From: Collibacillus ludicampi
GTDB taxonomy: Bacteria; Bacillota; Bacilli; Tumebacillales; BOQE01
Direction of reading: 5' to 3'
NCBI RefSeq assembly: GCF_023705585.1
Contig: NZ_BOQE01000001.1
Location: 3,070,710 to 3,134,709 of the forward strand
DNA: 64,000 nt
Part shown: in pieces, positions 17,446 to 25,253 of the stretch
Numbering within the stretch: position 1 is the stretch's first letter
Layout: every line of letters begins with the position of its first letter
Position numbers and translations under genes: made by a program
The notes under the pieces: model-generated
Database searches by the model: none
What the model saw: the letters and a program-made list of their open reading frames with translations, nothing else
What the model was told of the DNA's origin: nothing

Positions 17446-18366
17446 ATGAACATCACCCTGTTAGAAACGCTTGTGGATAAAGTGATGGCGGAATTACAAA
17501 AAAAATTAGTTTCACAATCACCGCAAAATCAGTCTGTGCAAGTGACCCCATGCGAGTCTCAGCAAACATTCGTCGATGAATCGCTTCATGATCATCTTGA
17601 GAATGTTGAATTAATAGGTCATGTGGAAGATATAAAAAAGAGTGAGCCATCGATTCCACGTCCAAAGTGGAAAGAAGGTTTAGCAGAATTAGTAGCGAGT
17701 ACTCCGGCGAGGATCGGGGTTTGGCGGACAGGAACTCGTCCTCTGACCAAAACCATGTTGCAATTTAGATGTGATCATGCGGCAGCGGTGGACGCTGTTT
17801 ATGGTGAAGTCAGTCAGCGAGTTTTGGATGAGTTTGACTTGTTCACAGTCGAAACCACTTATGGGAATACCGAAAATTATCTGAAGCGTCCGGATATGGG
17901 GAGGATTCTAACGGACGAAGCAGTCGCCCTGATTAAAGAAAAATGTAAAATGAATCCGCAGGTTCAAATTGTCGTCTCTGACGGACTCAGCGCCAATGCA
18001 GTCGATGCCAATTTGCCCGATGTATTCCCGGCTCTACTCGATTCCTTGCGCATGCATGGGTTAGATATCGGTACGCCCTTTTTTGTCAAAGGAGGTAGAG
18101 TCGCGTGTATGGATCATATCGGTGAAATTCTGCAACCGGACGTTCTCGTTCTTCTGATCGGGGAGCGTCCTGGATTGGTGACCGCGAATTCGATGAGCGC
18201 TTATATGTGTTATCGTCCTCGTAAAGGGGTCGTGGAATCGCAAAGAACCGTGATTTCAAATATTCACAAAGGAGGCACACCCCCGATTGAAGCGGGTGCG
18301 CATATCGGAACGATACTGAAAAAGATGCTGGAACAAAAAGCGAGCGGTGTCAATCTCGTCATGTAG
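17446..18366 (+). CDS. eutC: Ethanolamine ammonia-lyase small subunit EutC
   Basis: This 306-residue subunit completes the cobalamin site of the lyase. The family core starts near residue 85 with ARIGVWRTGTRPLTKTMLQF and includes VQIVVSDGLSANAVDANLPD and LLIGERPGLVTANSMSAYMC. The first ~80 residues are variable: a short amphipathic helix (LLETLVDKVMAELQKKL), which probably targets the enzyme into the shell, then a polar linker. AGGAGGTGACAGT precedes the ATG. It is the last gene before the permease leader. Confidence 0.97.
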   Translation: MNITLLETLVDKVMAELQKKLVSQSPQNQSVQVTPCESQQTFVDESLHDHLENVELIGHVEDIKKSEPSIPRPKWKEGLAELVASTPARIGVWRTGTRPLTKTMLQFRCDHAAAVDAVYGEVSQRVLDEFDLFTVETTYGNTENYLKRPDMGRILTDEAVALIKEKCKMNPQVQIVVSDGLSANAVDANLPDVFPALLDSLRMHGLDIGTPFFVKGGRVACMDHIGEILQPDVLVLLIGERPGLVTANSMSAYMCYRPRKGVVESQRTVISNIHKGGTPPIEAGAHIGTILKKMLEQKASGVNLVM

Positions 18367-18381
18367 TTTCTAGAATTATAC

Positions 18382-18410
18382 TTGAGAATATTACGAATTC
18401 ATTGTATAGT
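18382..18410 (+). promoter_or_regulatory. Sigma-A promoter of the permease gene
   Basis: TTGAGA at 18382-18387 and TATAGT at 18405-18410 are 17 bases apart. The start of transcription near 18417 would give a leader of about 255 bases holding the ANTAR hairpin and terminator at 18499-18551. Confidence 0.7.
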
Positions 18411-18498
18411 ATTAATATAAAGTGATAGATTATTTCTCTTTTTCCGATTATTTAATTTCTTTACGTTCGTTTCTTACACGATGATAAGTTAATAGCGC

Positions 18499-18551
18499 TA
18501 GGCAAAGATGCCTATGATTCAGGAATACGTCCTGTTTCAAGGCATCTTTTT
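18499..18551 (+). promoter_or_regulatory. ANTAR-type antitermination leader of the permease
   Basis: TAGGC / GCCTA (18499-18503, 18510-18514) closes the hexaloop AAAGAT with A1 and G4. The overlapping terminator uses AAAGATGCC at 18504-18512 with GGCATCTTT at 18541-18549, plus an inner CAGGA / TCCTG stem, and continues into T residues. As at eutL, the hairpin and terminator cannot form together. The stretch from 18552 to the permease ATG at 18672 holds no further gene. Confidence 0.8.
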
Positions 18552-18671
18552 GTTTAAAGGGGTGATATTGAAAATTATGTCAGCGGATCTCTAAAGGGTA
18601 ATCCCAAAAGATGTTGGAACAACAAGTAAGTAATGTATTTCTTGTGAATTCGAGTAAGGGGGCTTATCGAA

Positions 18672-20288
18672 ATGGGGATTGGAATACTTCTGTTGGTTAT
18701 TGCGGTCGCCGTGATGTTTTCAATTGGATATAAGGCAAACAAGAGCATTATACACTCCCGCAGATCAAGAAAGATTGCGGATGATCTATCATCTTTTGGG
18801 TATAAACAGGAATTACTCAGAGATATGGGGGGATTCTCGAATTTCGCCATTTCATTCTCGATCATTTCCATTCTTACGGGTGCAGTGACGCTCTACGGAT
18901 TCGGATTTAATCAGGGCGGACCGGCAGTTATGGGGTTAGGATGGCCCCTTGTCACGATTTTTGTCTTGCTTGTGGCCGCTTCGATGGCAGAATTGGCATC
19001 GGCTATTCCTACGTCAGGCGCTATTTATCACTGGGCGTCGATTCTTGGCGGTCCTTCTTGGGGCTGGTATGCTGCTTGGTTTAATATGATCGGTCAGATC
19101 ACAATCGTAGCGGGAATCGATTTCGGCTGTACAACATTTGCGGCGAATTTGCTCTTCGGTGAACCGACAAAGGTGCAACTCTTGACCGTGTATGCGATCA
19201 TCTTGCTTAGTCATGCCATTCTTAACCACGTGGGAATAAAAGTCGTAGCAAAGCTCAATGACGTTTCTGCCATCTATCATATCGTCGGCGTCGCCATTCT
19301 CATCGGTGCACTCCTTTATTTTGGGCCTGATCAAGATGTGTCCTATTTGTTTAAAACGGGTTTTTCGACAGCGGCACAGAACGGAACCCCTTATTGGTTT
19401 GCCTTTTTAGTGGGGTTGCTGCAAGCGCAATGGACATACACCGGATACGATGCGTCCGCTCACACGAGCGAAGAGACGATCGATCCGCGCGTACGTTCCC
19501 CTTGGGGTGTTTATCTATCGGTAGCGGTGTCCAGTATTTTTGGCTATCTTATGATTGCTTTAGTCACCCTTTCTATCAAAGATCCGGCTGCTGTTGCCGC
19601 AGCAGGGAATGACGGTTTTATCACAGCGATTCAACAAGCGATGGGTGGCACGTTTGGCAAGGCGGTTCTCTGGATGGTTACCATCGCGATGTGGTTTTGC
19701 GGCTTATCTTCAGTCACGTCTATTTCACGAATGATCTATGCATTCTCGCGTGATATGGGCATGCCTTTATCCGGTTTATGGTCGAAGGTGAGTGAGAAAT
19801 TCAGGACGCCTGCGAGCGCAATCTGGTTAAGTGTCATCCTTGCATTTGTTTGCGCATTGGCGGATAATGTGTACGCGGTCGTTACTTCGATTAGCGTGAT
19901 TGGCTTGTACGGATCGTACGGGATTCCATTGTTCCTAAAATTGCTCGCTCAGTTCAAAGGGGCTTGGACAGAGGATGACGATGGCCCGTGGAATCTTGGA
20001 AAATGGAGCCCATTAGTGAACGTCCTTGCTGTCATTTGGATCGGATTCGTTTCCGTGTTATTCGTAATTGCACCGAGTGATGTTCAATTGACGGAGAATT
20101 ATACTCTTCATTATGCGACGGGAAAAACTTTTCTTACCGTATTGCTCATTCTTAGCATTTGGTTTCTCTTAAGAGTCAGAAAGGAATTTTCCGGCCCCCA
20201 TCTTGGAACATATAAAGAAGTGTATGAAAGAATCAAAAATGGAAAACGCGTTTCCGGAGAGAATTTGCAACGAGACTACAAGAATTAA
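18672..20288 (+). CDS. APC-family permease, probable ethanolamine transporter
   Basis: This 538-residue protein has about 12 hydrophobic segments and the layout of the amino acid / choline / GABA permease branch of the APC superfamily: FGYKQELLRDMGGFSNFAIS just before the first transport helix, GSxPTSGAIYHWAS-like SAIPTSGAIYHWASIL, and QAQWTYTGYDASAHTSEET in the middle. It is not EutH, which has a different fold. Its own ANTAR leader and its place between eutC and eutW argue that it imports ethanolamine; APC-type ethanolamine permeases (Eat) are known in other bacteria. ATG follows AAGGGGG. Confidence 0.85.
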   Translation: MGIGILLLVIAVAVMFSIGYKANKSIIHSRRSRKIADDLSSFGYKQELLRDMGGFSNFAISFSIISILTGAVTLYGFGFNQGGPAVMGLGWPLVTIFVLLVAASMAELASAIPTSGAIYHWASILGGPSWGWYAAWFNMIGQITIVAGIDFGCTTFAANLLFGEPTKVQLLTVYAIILLSHAILNHVGIKVVAKLNDVSAIYHIVGVAILIGALLYFGPDQDVSYLFKTGFSTAAQNGTPYWFAFLVGLLQAQWTYTGYDASAHTSEETIDPRVRSPWGVYLSVAVSSIFGYLMIALVTLSIKDPAAVAAAGNDGFITAIQQAMGGTFGKAVLWMVTIAMWFCGLSSVTSISRMIYAFSRDMGMPLSGLWSKVSEKFRTPASAIWLSVILAFVCALADNVYAVVTSISVIGLYGSYGIPLFLKLLAQFKGAWTEDDDGPWNLGKWSPLVNVLAVIWIGFVSVLFVIAPSDVQLTENYTLHYATGKTFLTVLLILSIWFLLRVRKEFSGPHLGTYKEVYERIKNGKRVSGENLQRDYKN

Positions 20289-20360
20289 AAGATGAAAGAA
20301 TACCGTTGACGAATGAAGATGTTTATGATGAAAGCGACGGTATGCGTGTGAAGAAAACCC

Positions 20361-20389
20361 TTTACAAAGAAGCGGTGATTCCGTATAAT
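20361..20389 (+). promoter_or_regulatory. Sigma-A promoter of eutWV
   Basis: TTTACA at 20361-20366 and a perfect TATAAT at 20384-20389 are 17 bases apart. Transcription would begin near 20396, only about 16 bases before the ANTAR hairpin, which leaves no room for a second upstream hairpin. Confidence 0.8.
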
Positions 20390-20411
20390 GAATTTACAAA
20401 AAATTCGTATC

Positions 20412-20456
20412 ATAGGCAATGGCGCCTATCAACATTCTTGTTGACGGGCCTTTTTT
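20412..20456 (+). promoter_or_regulatory. ANTAR-type antitermination leader of eutWV
   Basis: ATAGGC / GCCTAT (20412-20417, 20424-20429) closes the hexaloop AATGGC with A1 and G4. The 3' strand is reused in the terminator: GCCTATCAAC at 20424-20433 pairs with GTTGACGGGC at 20440-20449 (one mismatch, one wobble), then TTTTTT. This implies that EutV controls its own gene. Confidence 0.78.
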
Positions 20457-20486
20457 CTTTTCTTCAGGTTTAAAGGGGTTATGTAT

Positions 20487-21923
20487 ATGGAAAATATGTC
20501 GCAAATTTACGATCTTTGTCATACCTATACTTCTCTTTCGAAAGAGGATATTCGACTGATTGTTGATAAGAGCCATATGCTCCAAACGATCGCCGATCTG
20601 GCGCAAGCGAACGTTTTTATCGATTGCCCGCAACGGGACGGGGAAACGATGATCGTTGTTGCGGAAGCGGTTCCTGCTACCATCCATTCATTATATAAGA
20701 CTGCAGTTGTAGGAAAGAAAATATATGAACCTTATGAACCTGCTGTTTTTCGTGCATATAGAACGGGAAAACCTACGATGGCACATCGAGCGATCACTCA
20801 CGAAGGCCAGCATGTGAAACAAAATGTAATACCGATCAAAAACCAGTCCGGCAAGACCATAGGATTATTAATCCTAGAACAGGATGTCACATTACAAGTG
20901 AAAAGGGAAAATGAGTTGGCAATCCTTTCCGAAACAACAGAGGAATTCTATCGCACTTTCTGGGATTTTATAACCAAAGAACGGATCATTCCCGATATTC
21001 TTGAGGAAGCCCTGGTCTTTTTAGATCAGGATGGAAGTATATTGTATGCCAATAATTATGCGATTGGGCTCATCGAAGGCTACGGTCAATTAAAAACAGA
21101 TAATTACATTAATTATCGAATTCAAGAAGCTTTACCGTTTGTAAAGGACAGCGATTATTCCCATGATGGATTTGTTCAAAGGGAGGTTAATTATTTAGAG
21201 AAAATTTTCATTCTTCGATCCATTTGTTTGAAAAGAAAGAATGATGATACGAGCCGCATTTTGATCAATCTTCGGGATATTACGGATCTTCGTTATAAAG
21301 AACGGCAGTTGATGGTCAAATCGGCTGTGATCAAAGAAATTCACCATCGAGTAAAAAACAATTTGCAAACGGTGGCGAGTTTACTTCGATTGCAAATGAG
21401 ACGTGGTGCAAGCGAGGAAGCTAAACTTTCCTATCAAGAAAGTCTTAATCGCATCATGAGCATAGCTACCGTTCATGAAGTACTTTCCTATAGCGGAATT
21501 GAAAAGGTTCATATGGATGAAATAATCAATAAAATTTCGAAACTGATTAGCTACAATTTTCCCGGACAAGAGTCCGATGTGCAAATCAAGTTGGAAACCG
21601 AGCCGATTCCATTAGACTCCCATCAGGCTGTTTCATTAGCTCTTATTTTGACTGAATTGATCCAAAATTGTTTAAAACATGCTTTCACCGGTCGCGAAGC
21701 CGGACGGATTACGGTTCGTTATTACCACATGGAAGGGATGATCCATCTCCTAGTTGAAGACGATGGAGTCGGCATAAAAGAAGTGCCCAAAACCGATCAA
21801 TTGGGATTAGGGATCGTGAAGAATTTAACGCATTATGATCTTGCAGGTACATTCACAATTGAACAGAACGTGATGCAAGGTACGACAGCCCATGTCATAT
21901 TTCCCTTGAAAGAGGAGGAATGA
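20487..21923 (+). CDS. eutW: Sensor histidine kinase EutW
   Basis: The protein of 478 residues is a soluble HisKA_2-type kinase: KEIHHRVKNNLQTVASLL holds the phosphorylated His (about H286), and NCLKHAF, DDGVGI and GLGIVKNL are ATP-site motifs. The N-terminal ~150 residues resemble the PdtaS/EutW GAF-like sensory domain, followed by a PAS-like segment (EALVFLDQDGSILYAN). No membrane segments are evident, so it probably senses a cytoplasmic signal such as ethanolamine. Of two ATGs (20481, 20487) the second has proper spacing from AAAGGGG. It ends at the eutV ribosome binding site. Confidence 0.92.
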   Translation: MENMSQIYDLCHTYTSLSKEDIRLIVDKSHMLQTIADLAQANVFIDCPQRDGETMIVVAEAVPATIHSLYKTAVVGKKIYEPYEPAVFRAYRTGKPTMAHRAITHEGQHVKQNVIPIKNQSGKTIGLLILEQDVTLQVKRENELAILSETTEEFYRTFWDFITKERIIPDILEEALVFLDQDGSILYANNYAIGLIEGYGQLKTDNYINYRIQEALPFVKDSDYSHDGFVQREVNYLEKIFILRSICLKRKNDDTSRILINLRDITDLRYKERQLMVKSAVIKEIHHRVKNNLQTVASLLRLQMRRGASEEAKLSYQESLNRIMSIATVHEVLSYSGIEKVHMDEIINKISKLISYNFPGQESDVQIKLETEPIPLDSHQAVSLALILTELIQNCLKHAFTGREAGRITVRYYHMEGMIHLLVEDDGVGIKEVPKTDQLGLGIVKNLTHYDLAGTFTIEQNVMQGTTAHVIFPLKEEE

Positions 21924-21925
21924 AG

Positions 21926-22534
21926 ATGAGCAAAGCACGGATCATGGTGGTTGATGATGAATCGATTCTTCGTATGGATATAAAAGAAATGCTGATAGAG
22001 GCCGGATACGATGTAGTGGCTGAAGCCAACACGGGTGAATTGGCCATTGAATTGGCGGCGTTGCATCGTCCCGACCTTATTGTCATGGATGTCAAGATGC
22101 CCAAGATGAACGGGATTAAAGCGAGCAAGATCATTCAGCAATCGTTTAAAATCCCGGTTTTACTGCTGACGGCATACAGTGAAACGGATTTAATCAAAGA
22201 AGCAAGGAACGCGAATGTTGTAGGATATCTTGTGAAACCAATTTCAGAACAAGACTTAATCCCTGCAGTTGAAGTTGCTCTCGGTCAATCCGAAAGGATA
22301 AAGGCCTTATTAGGCAATATTCAAGAGCTGGAATACAAAATGGAAACGCGAAAATTGGTTGAGAAGGCGAAGGGAATTCTTATGGAAATTTACAAAATTC
22401 CCGAAGAGGATGCTTATAAAAAAATTCGTTCTTATTGTATGACAAACAGAACGTCAATGAAGGAAGTGGCCGAGTATGTAATCAAGCATCGTCAACTCGA
22501 TTCTCGACGCGTTTCATCACTGAATTTACGTTAA
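21926..22534 (+). CDS. eutV: ANTAR response regulator EutV
   Basis: This 202-residue regulator has a receiver domain (VVDDES, phosphoacceptor about D55 in VMDVKMPKMN, conserved Lys in YLVKPIS) and a C-terminal ANTAR domain (LVEKAKGILMEIYKIPEEDAY through TSMKEVAEYVI). Phosphorylated by EutW, it should bind A1/G4 hexaloop hairpins in nascent RNA and stop terminators forming; four such sites lie in this locus. The ATG at 21926 is spaced 7 bases from GAGGAGG; a second ATG at 21920 overlaps the eutW stop but is too close to that site. A terminator follows 22 bases after the stop. Confidence 0.95.
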   Translation: MSKARIMVVDDESILRMDIKEMLIEAGYDVVAEANTGELAIELAALHRPDLIVMDVKMPKMNGIKASKIIQQSFKIPVLLLTAYSETDLIKEARNANVVGYLVKPISEQDLIPAVEVALGQSERIKALLGNIQELEYKMETRKLVEKAKGILMEIYKIPEEDAYKKIRSYCMTNRTSMKEVAEYVIKHRQLDSRRVSSLNLR

Positions 22535-22556
22535 AAAAACAAAAATGAAGTCATAG

Positions 22557-22600
22557 GCGTCTCATTGACTAATTCACTTTAGTCTTTCAGGCGCTTTTTT
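22557..22600 (+). terminator. Terminator of eutWV
   Basis: GCGTCT at 22557-22562 pairs with AGGCGC at 22589-22594, enclosing an inner GACTA / TAGTC hairpin, and TTTTTT follows directly. Although it starts with TAGGCG like the leaders, it lacks a hexaloop hairpin with A1/G4, so I take it as a plain operon end. Confidence 0.8.
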
Positions 22601-22724
22601 CTCTGTCGCTACTTTTGGGGATCCAAGCTGATTCATTGTATAATGTTCCAAATGAAACGAAAAAACCTAAGAAACCGATGTATACTGAATGAATACATTT
22701 AGAACGTACTGGAGTGAGAAGCAA

Positions 22725-23252
22725 ATGGATTCCCTGCATTTTTCTTACAATGGATATATGATCACACACACTGAAATCTACATAAGGCTTTTGGTCAGCG
22801 GTTTATTGGGACTATTTATCGGCTTGGATCGGTCTTTCAAAAACAAACCCGCCGGGTTGAAGACTTACACCTATGTGTCTGTCGCATGCGCATTGATTAC
22901 GATCGTTTCGATTTATAGCGCGGAATGGTACAGTAAGCCGAATAGCGGAACTCAGATGGATCCGATGCGACTTGCCGCACAAATTGTATCCGGGTTGGGT
23001 TTTTTGGGAGCAGGAGTTATCTTGAAAGACGGTTTAAAAGTCAAAGGTTTAACTTCCGCAGCGATGATCTTTTTTGCAGGCGGAGTGGGTATCGGAATTG
23101 GAGCGGGATTTTACGGGGTTGTAATCTTTGCGGTTGTCATCACATTCGCTTTAGCAAGAGTCGGTTTATATCTAGAGAAGAGGACTCTTGTAAGAACGAG
23201 ACGTAACCAGAGAAAAAACATCAATGAAGAAAATGAAAAGTTGCCTATGTGA
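22725..23252 (+). CDS. MgtC/SapB family membrane protein
   Basis: The 175-residue protein carries the MgtC N-terminal membrane domain with four to five helices: IRLLVSGLLGLFIGLDRSFK, KPAGLKTYTYVSVACALITI, and GLGFLGAGVILKDGLKVKGL are the conserved family blocks. Family members are linked with magnesium limitation and inhibition of F-type ATPase, but function in this organism is unknown. The longer C-terminal regulatory domain of enteric MgtC is absent. The ATG at 22725 follows GGAGTGAG; an ATG at 22689 lacks a site. It is probably monocistronic, with TATAAT near 22639. Confidence 0.85.
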   Translation: MDSLHFSYNGYMITHTEIYIRLLVSGLLGLFIGLDRSFKNKPAGLKTYTYVSVACALITIVSIYSAEWYSKPNSGTQMDPMRLAAQIVSGLGFLGAGVILKDGLKVKGLTSAAMIFFAGGVGIGIGAGFYGVVIFAVVITFALARVGLYLEKRTLVRTRRNQRKNINEENEKLPM

Positions 23253-23306
23253 TAAAGTCATGCAGATGGTGCATCATTCGATAGGATCTGTGTTGAATGT
23301 GAAGAG

Positions 23307-23340
23307 AACAGGCTCGTATATCCATGCGAGCCTGTTTATA
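23307..23340. terminator. Hairpin between mgtC and the small minus-strand gene
   Basis: AACAGGCTCG at 23307-23316 pairs perfectly with CGAGCCTGTT at 23327-23336. The T tract is short, but the 10-bp stem lies exactly between two convergent genes, so it may act in both directions. It overlaps the stop codon of the minus-strand gene. Confidence 0.6.
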
Positions 23341-23515
23341 TGCGTACCAGCACGAGGAGAACGATTCCAACGAGAATGGCCGCAAAAAAAATCGGATTAT
23401 ATGCTTGAAACGCCGTAAAATGAAACAACATCTTCGCCAAGAAACAAGCTGCGATCTCGACTGCCCCGATCCAAATGAGTATTGATGCCAAAGAGCGTAA
23501 TGAATGTCGCCGCAC
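23336..23515 (-). CDS. Small two-helix membrane protein (59 residues)
   Basis: A minus-strand frame from GTG 23515 to TAA 23336-23338 encodes 59 residues with two clear hydrophobic segments: LASILIWIGAVEIAACFLAK (about residues 9-28) and NPIFFAAILVGIVLLVLVRI at the end. An AAAGGGG site (23525-23531) lies 9 bases upstream of the GTG. The amphipathic layout with basic N-terminus (RRHSLRS) supports real translation. I do not recognise a family. A competing minus frame at 23397-23553 overlaps but has low hydrophobic order and looks accidental. Confidence 0.55.
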   Translation of the reverse strand: MRRHSLRSLASILIWIGAVEIAACFLAKMLFHFTAFQAYNPIFFAAILVGIVLLVLVRI

Positions 23516-23663
23516 GAATAAGAACCCCTTTCATCTTCCCACTGTTACTCATGATACACGACTCAGACAACCTTGTGGGGACTGATTGTCTGAACTTTTT
23601 ATGAATGACCTTCCGCATATTCAGGTGGGCAGCGGACACACTATTGGCAAAGGAGGGGAGCGC

Positions 23664-23960
23664 ATGGCTGAACAGGATGAACAAGTATATAAAAGAATGG
23701 AACGCATCGCCGTTTACTTGGAAAAACTCAATTTCGGAGATTATGTTCAGCTTCTGCAGCGACCTCATAGGATTATTTATTTAAATTTTCTCGGCGGGTT
23801 AGCACGAGGTGTAGGTATTGGAATCGGATTTACAGTTTTGGCGACGGTCCTTCTGTACCTATTACAAAAACTTGCTGTCTACAATCTTCCTTATATCGGA
23901 CGGTTCATCGCTGACCTTGTACGTATCGTACAGGCACATCTGTATACGCCGACTTTTTAA
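23664..23960 (+). CDS. DUF5665 domain protein
   Basis: The 98-residue protein has an N-terminal helical part (RMERIAVYLEKLNFGDYVQL) and a single long hydrophobic segment (ARGVGIGIGFTVLATVLLYL), as in the DUF5665 family found across Firmicutes. The ATG at 23664 follows AAAGGAGGGGAG; the frame is open to 23586 but without a site. It precedes the YteA-type gene by 32 bases and may be co-transcribed with it. Function is unknown. Confidence 0.8.
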   Translation: MAEQDEQVYKRMERIAVYLEKLNFGDYVQLLQRPHRIIYLNFLGGLARGVGIGIGFTVLATVLLYLLQKLAVYNLPYIGRFIADLVRIVQAHLYTPTF

Positions 23961-23992
23961 ATCGGTATCGAAACTTGGGGGAGGGAAGTGCT

Positions 23993-24724
23993 TTGAGTTT
24001 GACAGAAGCACAAATCGACGATTTGCGGCAACAACTTCTGAGCGAGAAAGAAGAGATCGAGCGGCGCATCGACCATTACTTATTGGACGAGTCAATGAGA
24101 GACAGCATCACCGAGCATTCGATGTATGATAATCATCCGGCCGATATCGGAAGCGAACTGTTTGAAAGAGGGAAAGATCTGGCGTTAAAAGATACGGATA
24201 GCCTGCGTCTCGCGAAGATCAACAGGGCGTTTGAACGCATGAACAATCACACGTACGGGATCTGCGCGCATTGCGGTAAGGAAATCCCTTTCTCCCGTCT
24301 GCAAGCGGAGCCGGCCGCAGAATATTGTATTCCTTGCCAGGTGGACTTAGAAGCACATGAAATCTCAACAAACAGGCCTGTGGAAGAAAATTTTCTGTAT
24401 CCGGGTTTTGGACGGACTTTTCTAGATCAAGCGAGTCATGAACAGATGGCTTATGACGGAGAAGATGCCTGGCAGGATGTCGCTCGTTACGGCACTTCCA
24501 ACTCGGCGGTTGACTTCGAAGACGGGACAAATCCCGACCTTCTCTATATTGATGCGGAAGAGAGGCGCGGATATGTGGAGGATATGGAAGCGTACTTGAC
24601 GGCCGATATTTATGGCAATCCGACCGGTTTCACGCGTAATGAAGCGTATCGCCGAAATGCGAGGCATTCGACGGAGGAAGGAAATTGGATGGGACTTGAT
24701 TCCGAAGAAGATAACCTGGAGTAA
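23993..24724 (+). CDS. DksA/TraR zinc-finger protein, YteA family
   Basis: The 243-residue protein has an N-terminal coiled-coil helix (LTEAQIDDLRQQLLSEKEEI), a central DIGSELFERGKDLAL segment, and a C4 zinc finger of DksA type (CAHCGKEI ... CIPCQ). A long acidic C-terminal extension is typical of the YteA branch in sporulating Firmicutes. It may bind RNA polymerase, but this is inferred from the DksA relation only. The start is TTG at 23993, seven bases from GGAGGG; a TTG at 23999 is also possible. It lies upstream of lspA, as ylyA does in B. subtilis. Confidence 0.82.
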   Translation: MSLTEAQIDDLRQQLLSEKEEIERRIDHYLLDESMRDSITEHSMYDNHPADIGSELFERGKDLALKDTDSLRLAKINRAFERMNNHTYGICAHCGKEIPFSRLQAEPAAEYCIPCQVDLEAHEISTNRPVEENFLYPGFGRTFLDQASHEQMAYDGEDAWQDVARYGTSNSAVDFEDGTNPDLLYIDAEERRGYVEDMEAYLTADIYGNPTGFTRNEAYRRNARHSTEEGNWMGLDSEEDNLE

Positions 24725-24789
24725 GTTGTTCGAATCCCCTGTATGTGCTACAATGGGCACGCATATGAGCAGTCAAACGGGGGGGCGTT

Positions 24790-25248
24790 ATGGTATACAT
24801 ACTCGCAGTATTAATTATCCTTCTGGATCAGTTCAGCAAATATCTTGTGAAAACGTATATGCAAATCGGTGAATCGATCCCGCTTCTGGGAGATGTGCTG
24901 CGCCTGACGTCGCATCGTAACCCGGGAGCGGCTTTTGGCATGTTACAAGGGAAACGCTGGTTATTTGTTGTCATCACAGTGATCGTGATTTCGGCGATCG
25001 CGTATGCGACCGGTCGCATCGGAAAAGAGAGGAAACTGCTCCGTATCTCACTCGGCTTATTGCTCGGCGGAGCTGTGGGGAATTTGATTGACCGTGTCTT
25101 ACACGGTGAAGTCGTCGATTTCATCGATGTTCACATCATTCATTATCCAATTTTTAATATTGCCGATTCGGCGATCGTGATTGCCGTCGTACTGATGATG
25201 ATCGATATGTTTATCATGTGGCGCAAAGAAGAGGCGACCCAGAGGTGA
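24790..25248 (+). CDS. lspA: Lipoprotein signal peptidase LspA
   Basis: The 152-residue membrane protein has four hydrophobic segments and the two catalytic aspartates of signal peptidase II, in GNLIDRVLHGEVVDFID and FNIADS. Additional hallmarks are DQFSKYLV at the N-terminus and HRNPGAAFGML. It removes signal peptides from prolipoproteins. The ATG follows a run of G residues (ACGGGGGGGCGTT). RluD follows with 5 bases between stop and start, the usual Firmicutes arrangement. Confidence 0.96.
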   Translation: MVYILAVLIILLDQFSKYLVKTYMQIGESIPLLGDVLRLTSHRNPGAAFGMLQGKRWLFVVITVIVISAIAYATGRIGKERKLLRISLGLLLGGAVGNLIDRVLHGEVVDFIDVHIIHYPIFNIADSAIVIAVVLMMIDMFIMWRKEEATQR

Positions 25249-25253
25249 GCGTA

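Noticed and set aside
22551-22600. Fifth ANTAR leader after eutV (starts with TAGGCG and has a terminator)
   Set aside because: No hexaloop hairpin with A1/G4 can be drawn; it fits a plain terminator at the operon end.
23397-23553. Minus-strand frame overlapping the 59-residue membrane protein gene
   Set aside because: It lacks ordered hydrophobic segments and family features; the other frame on the same strand is far more protein-like.
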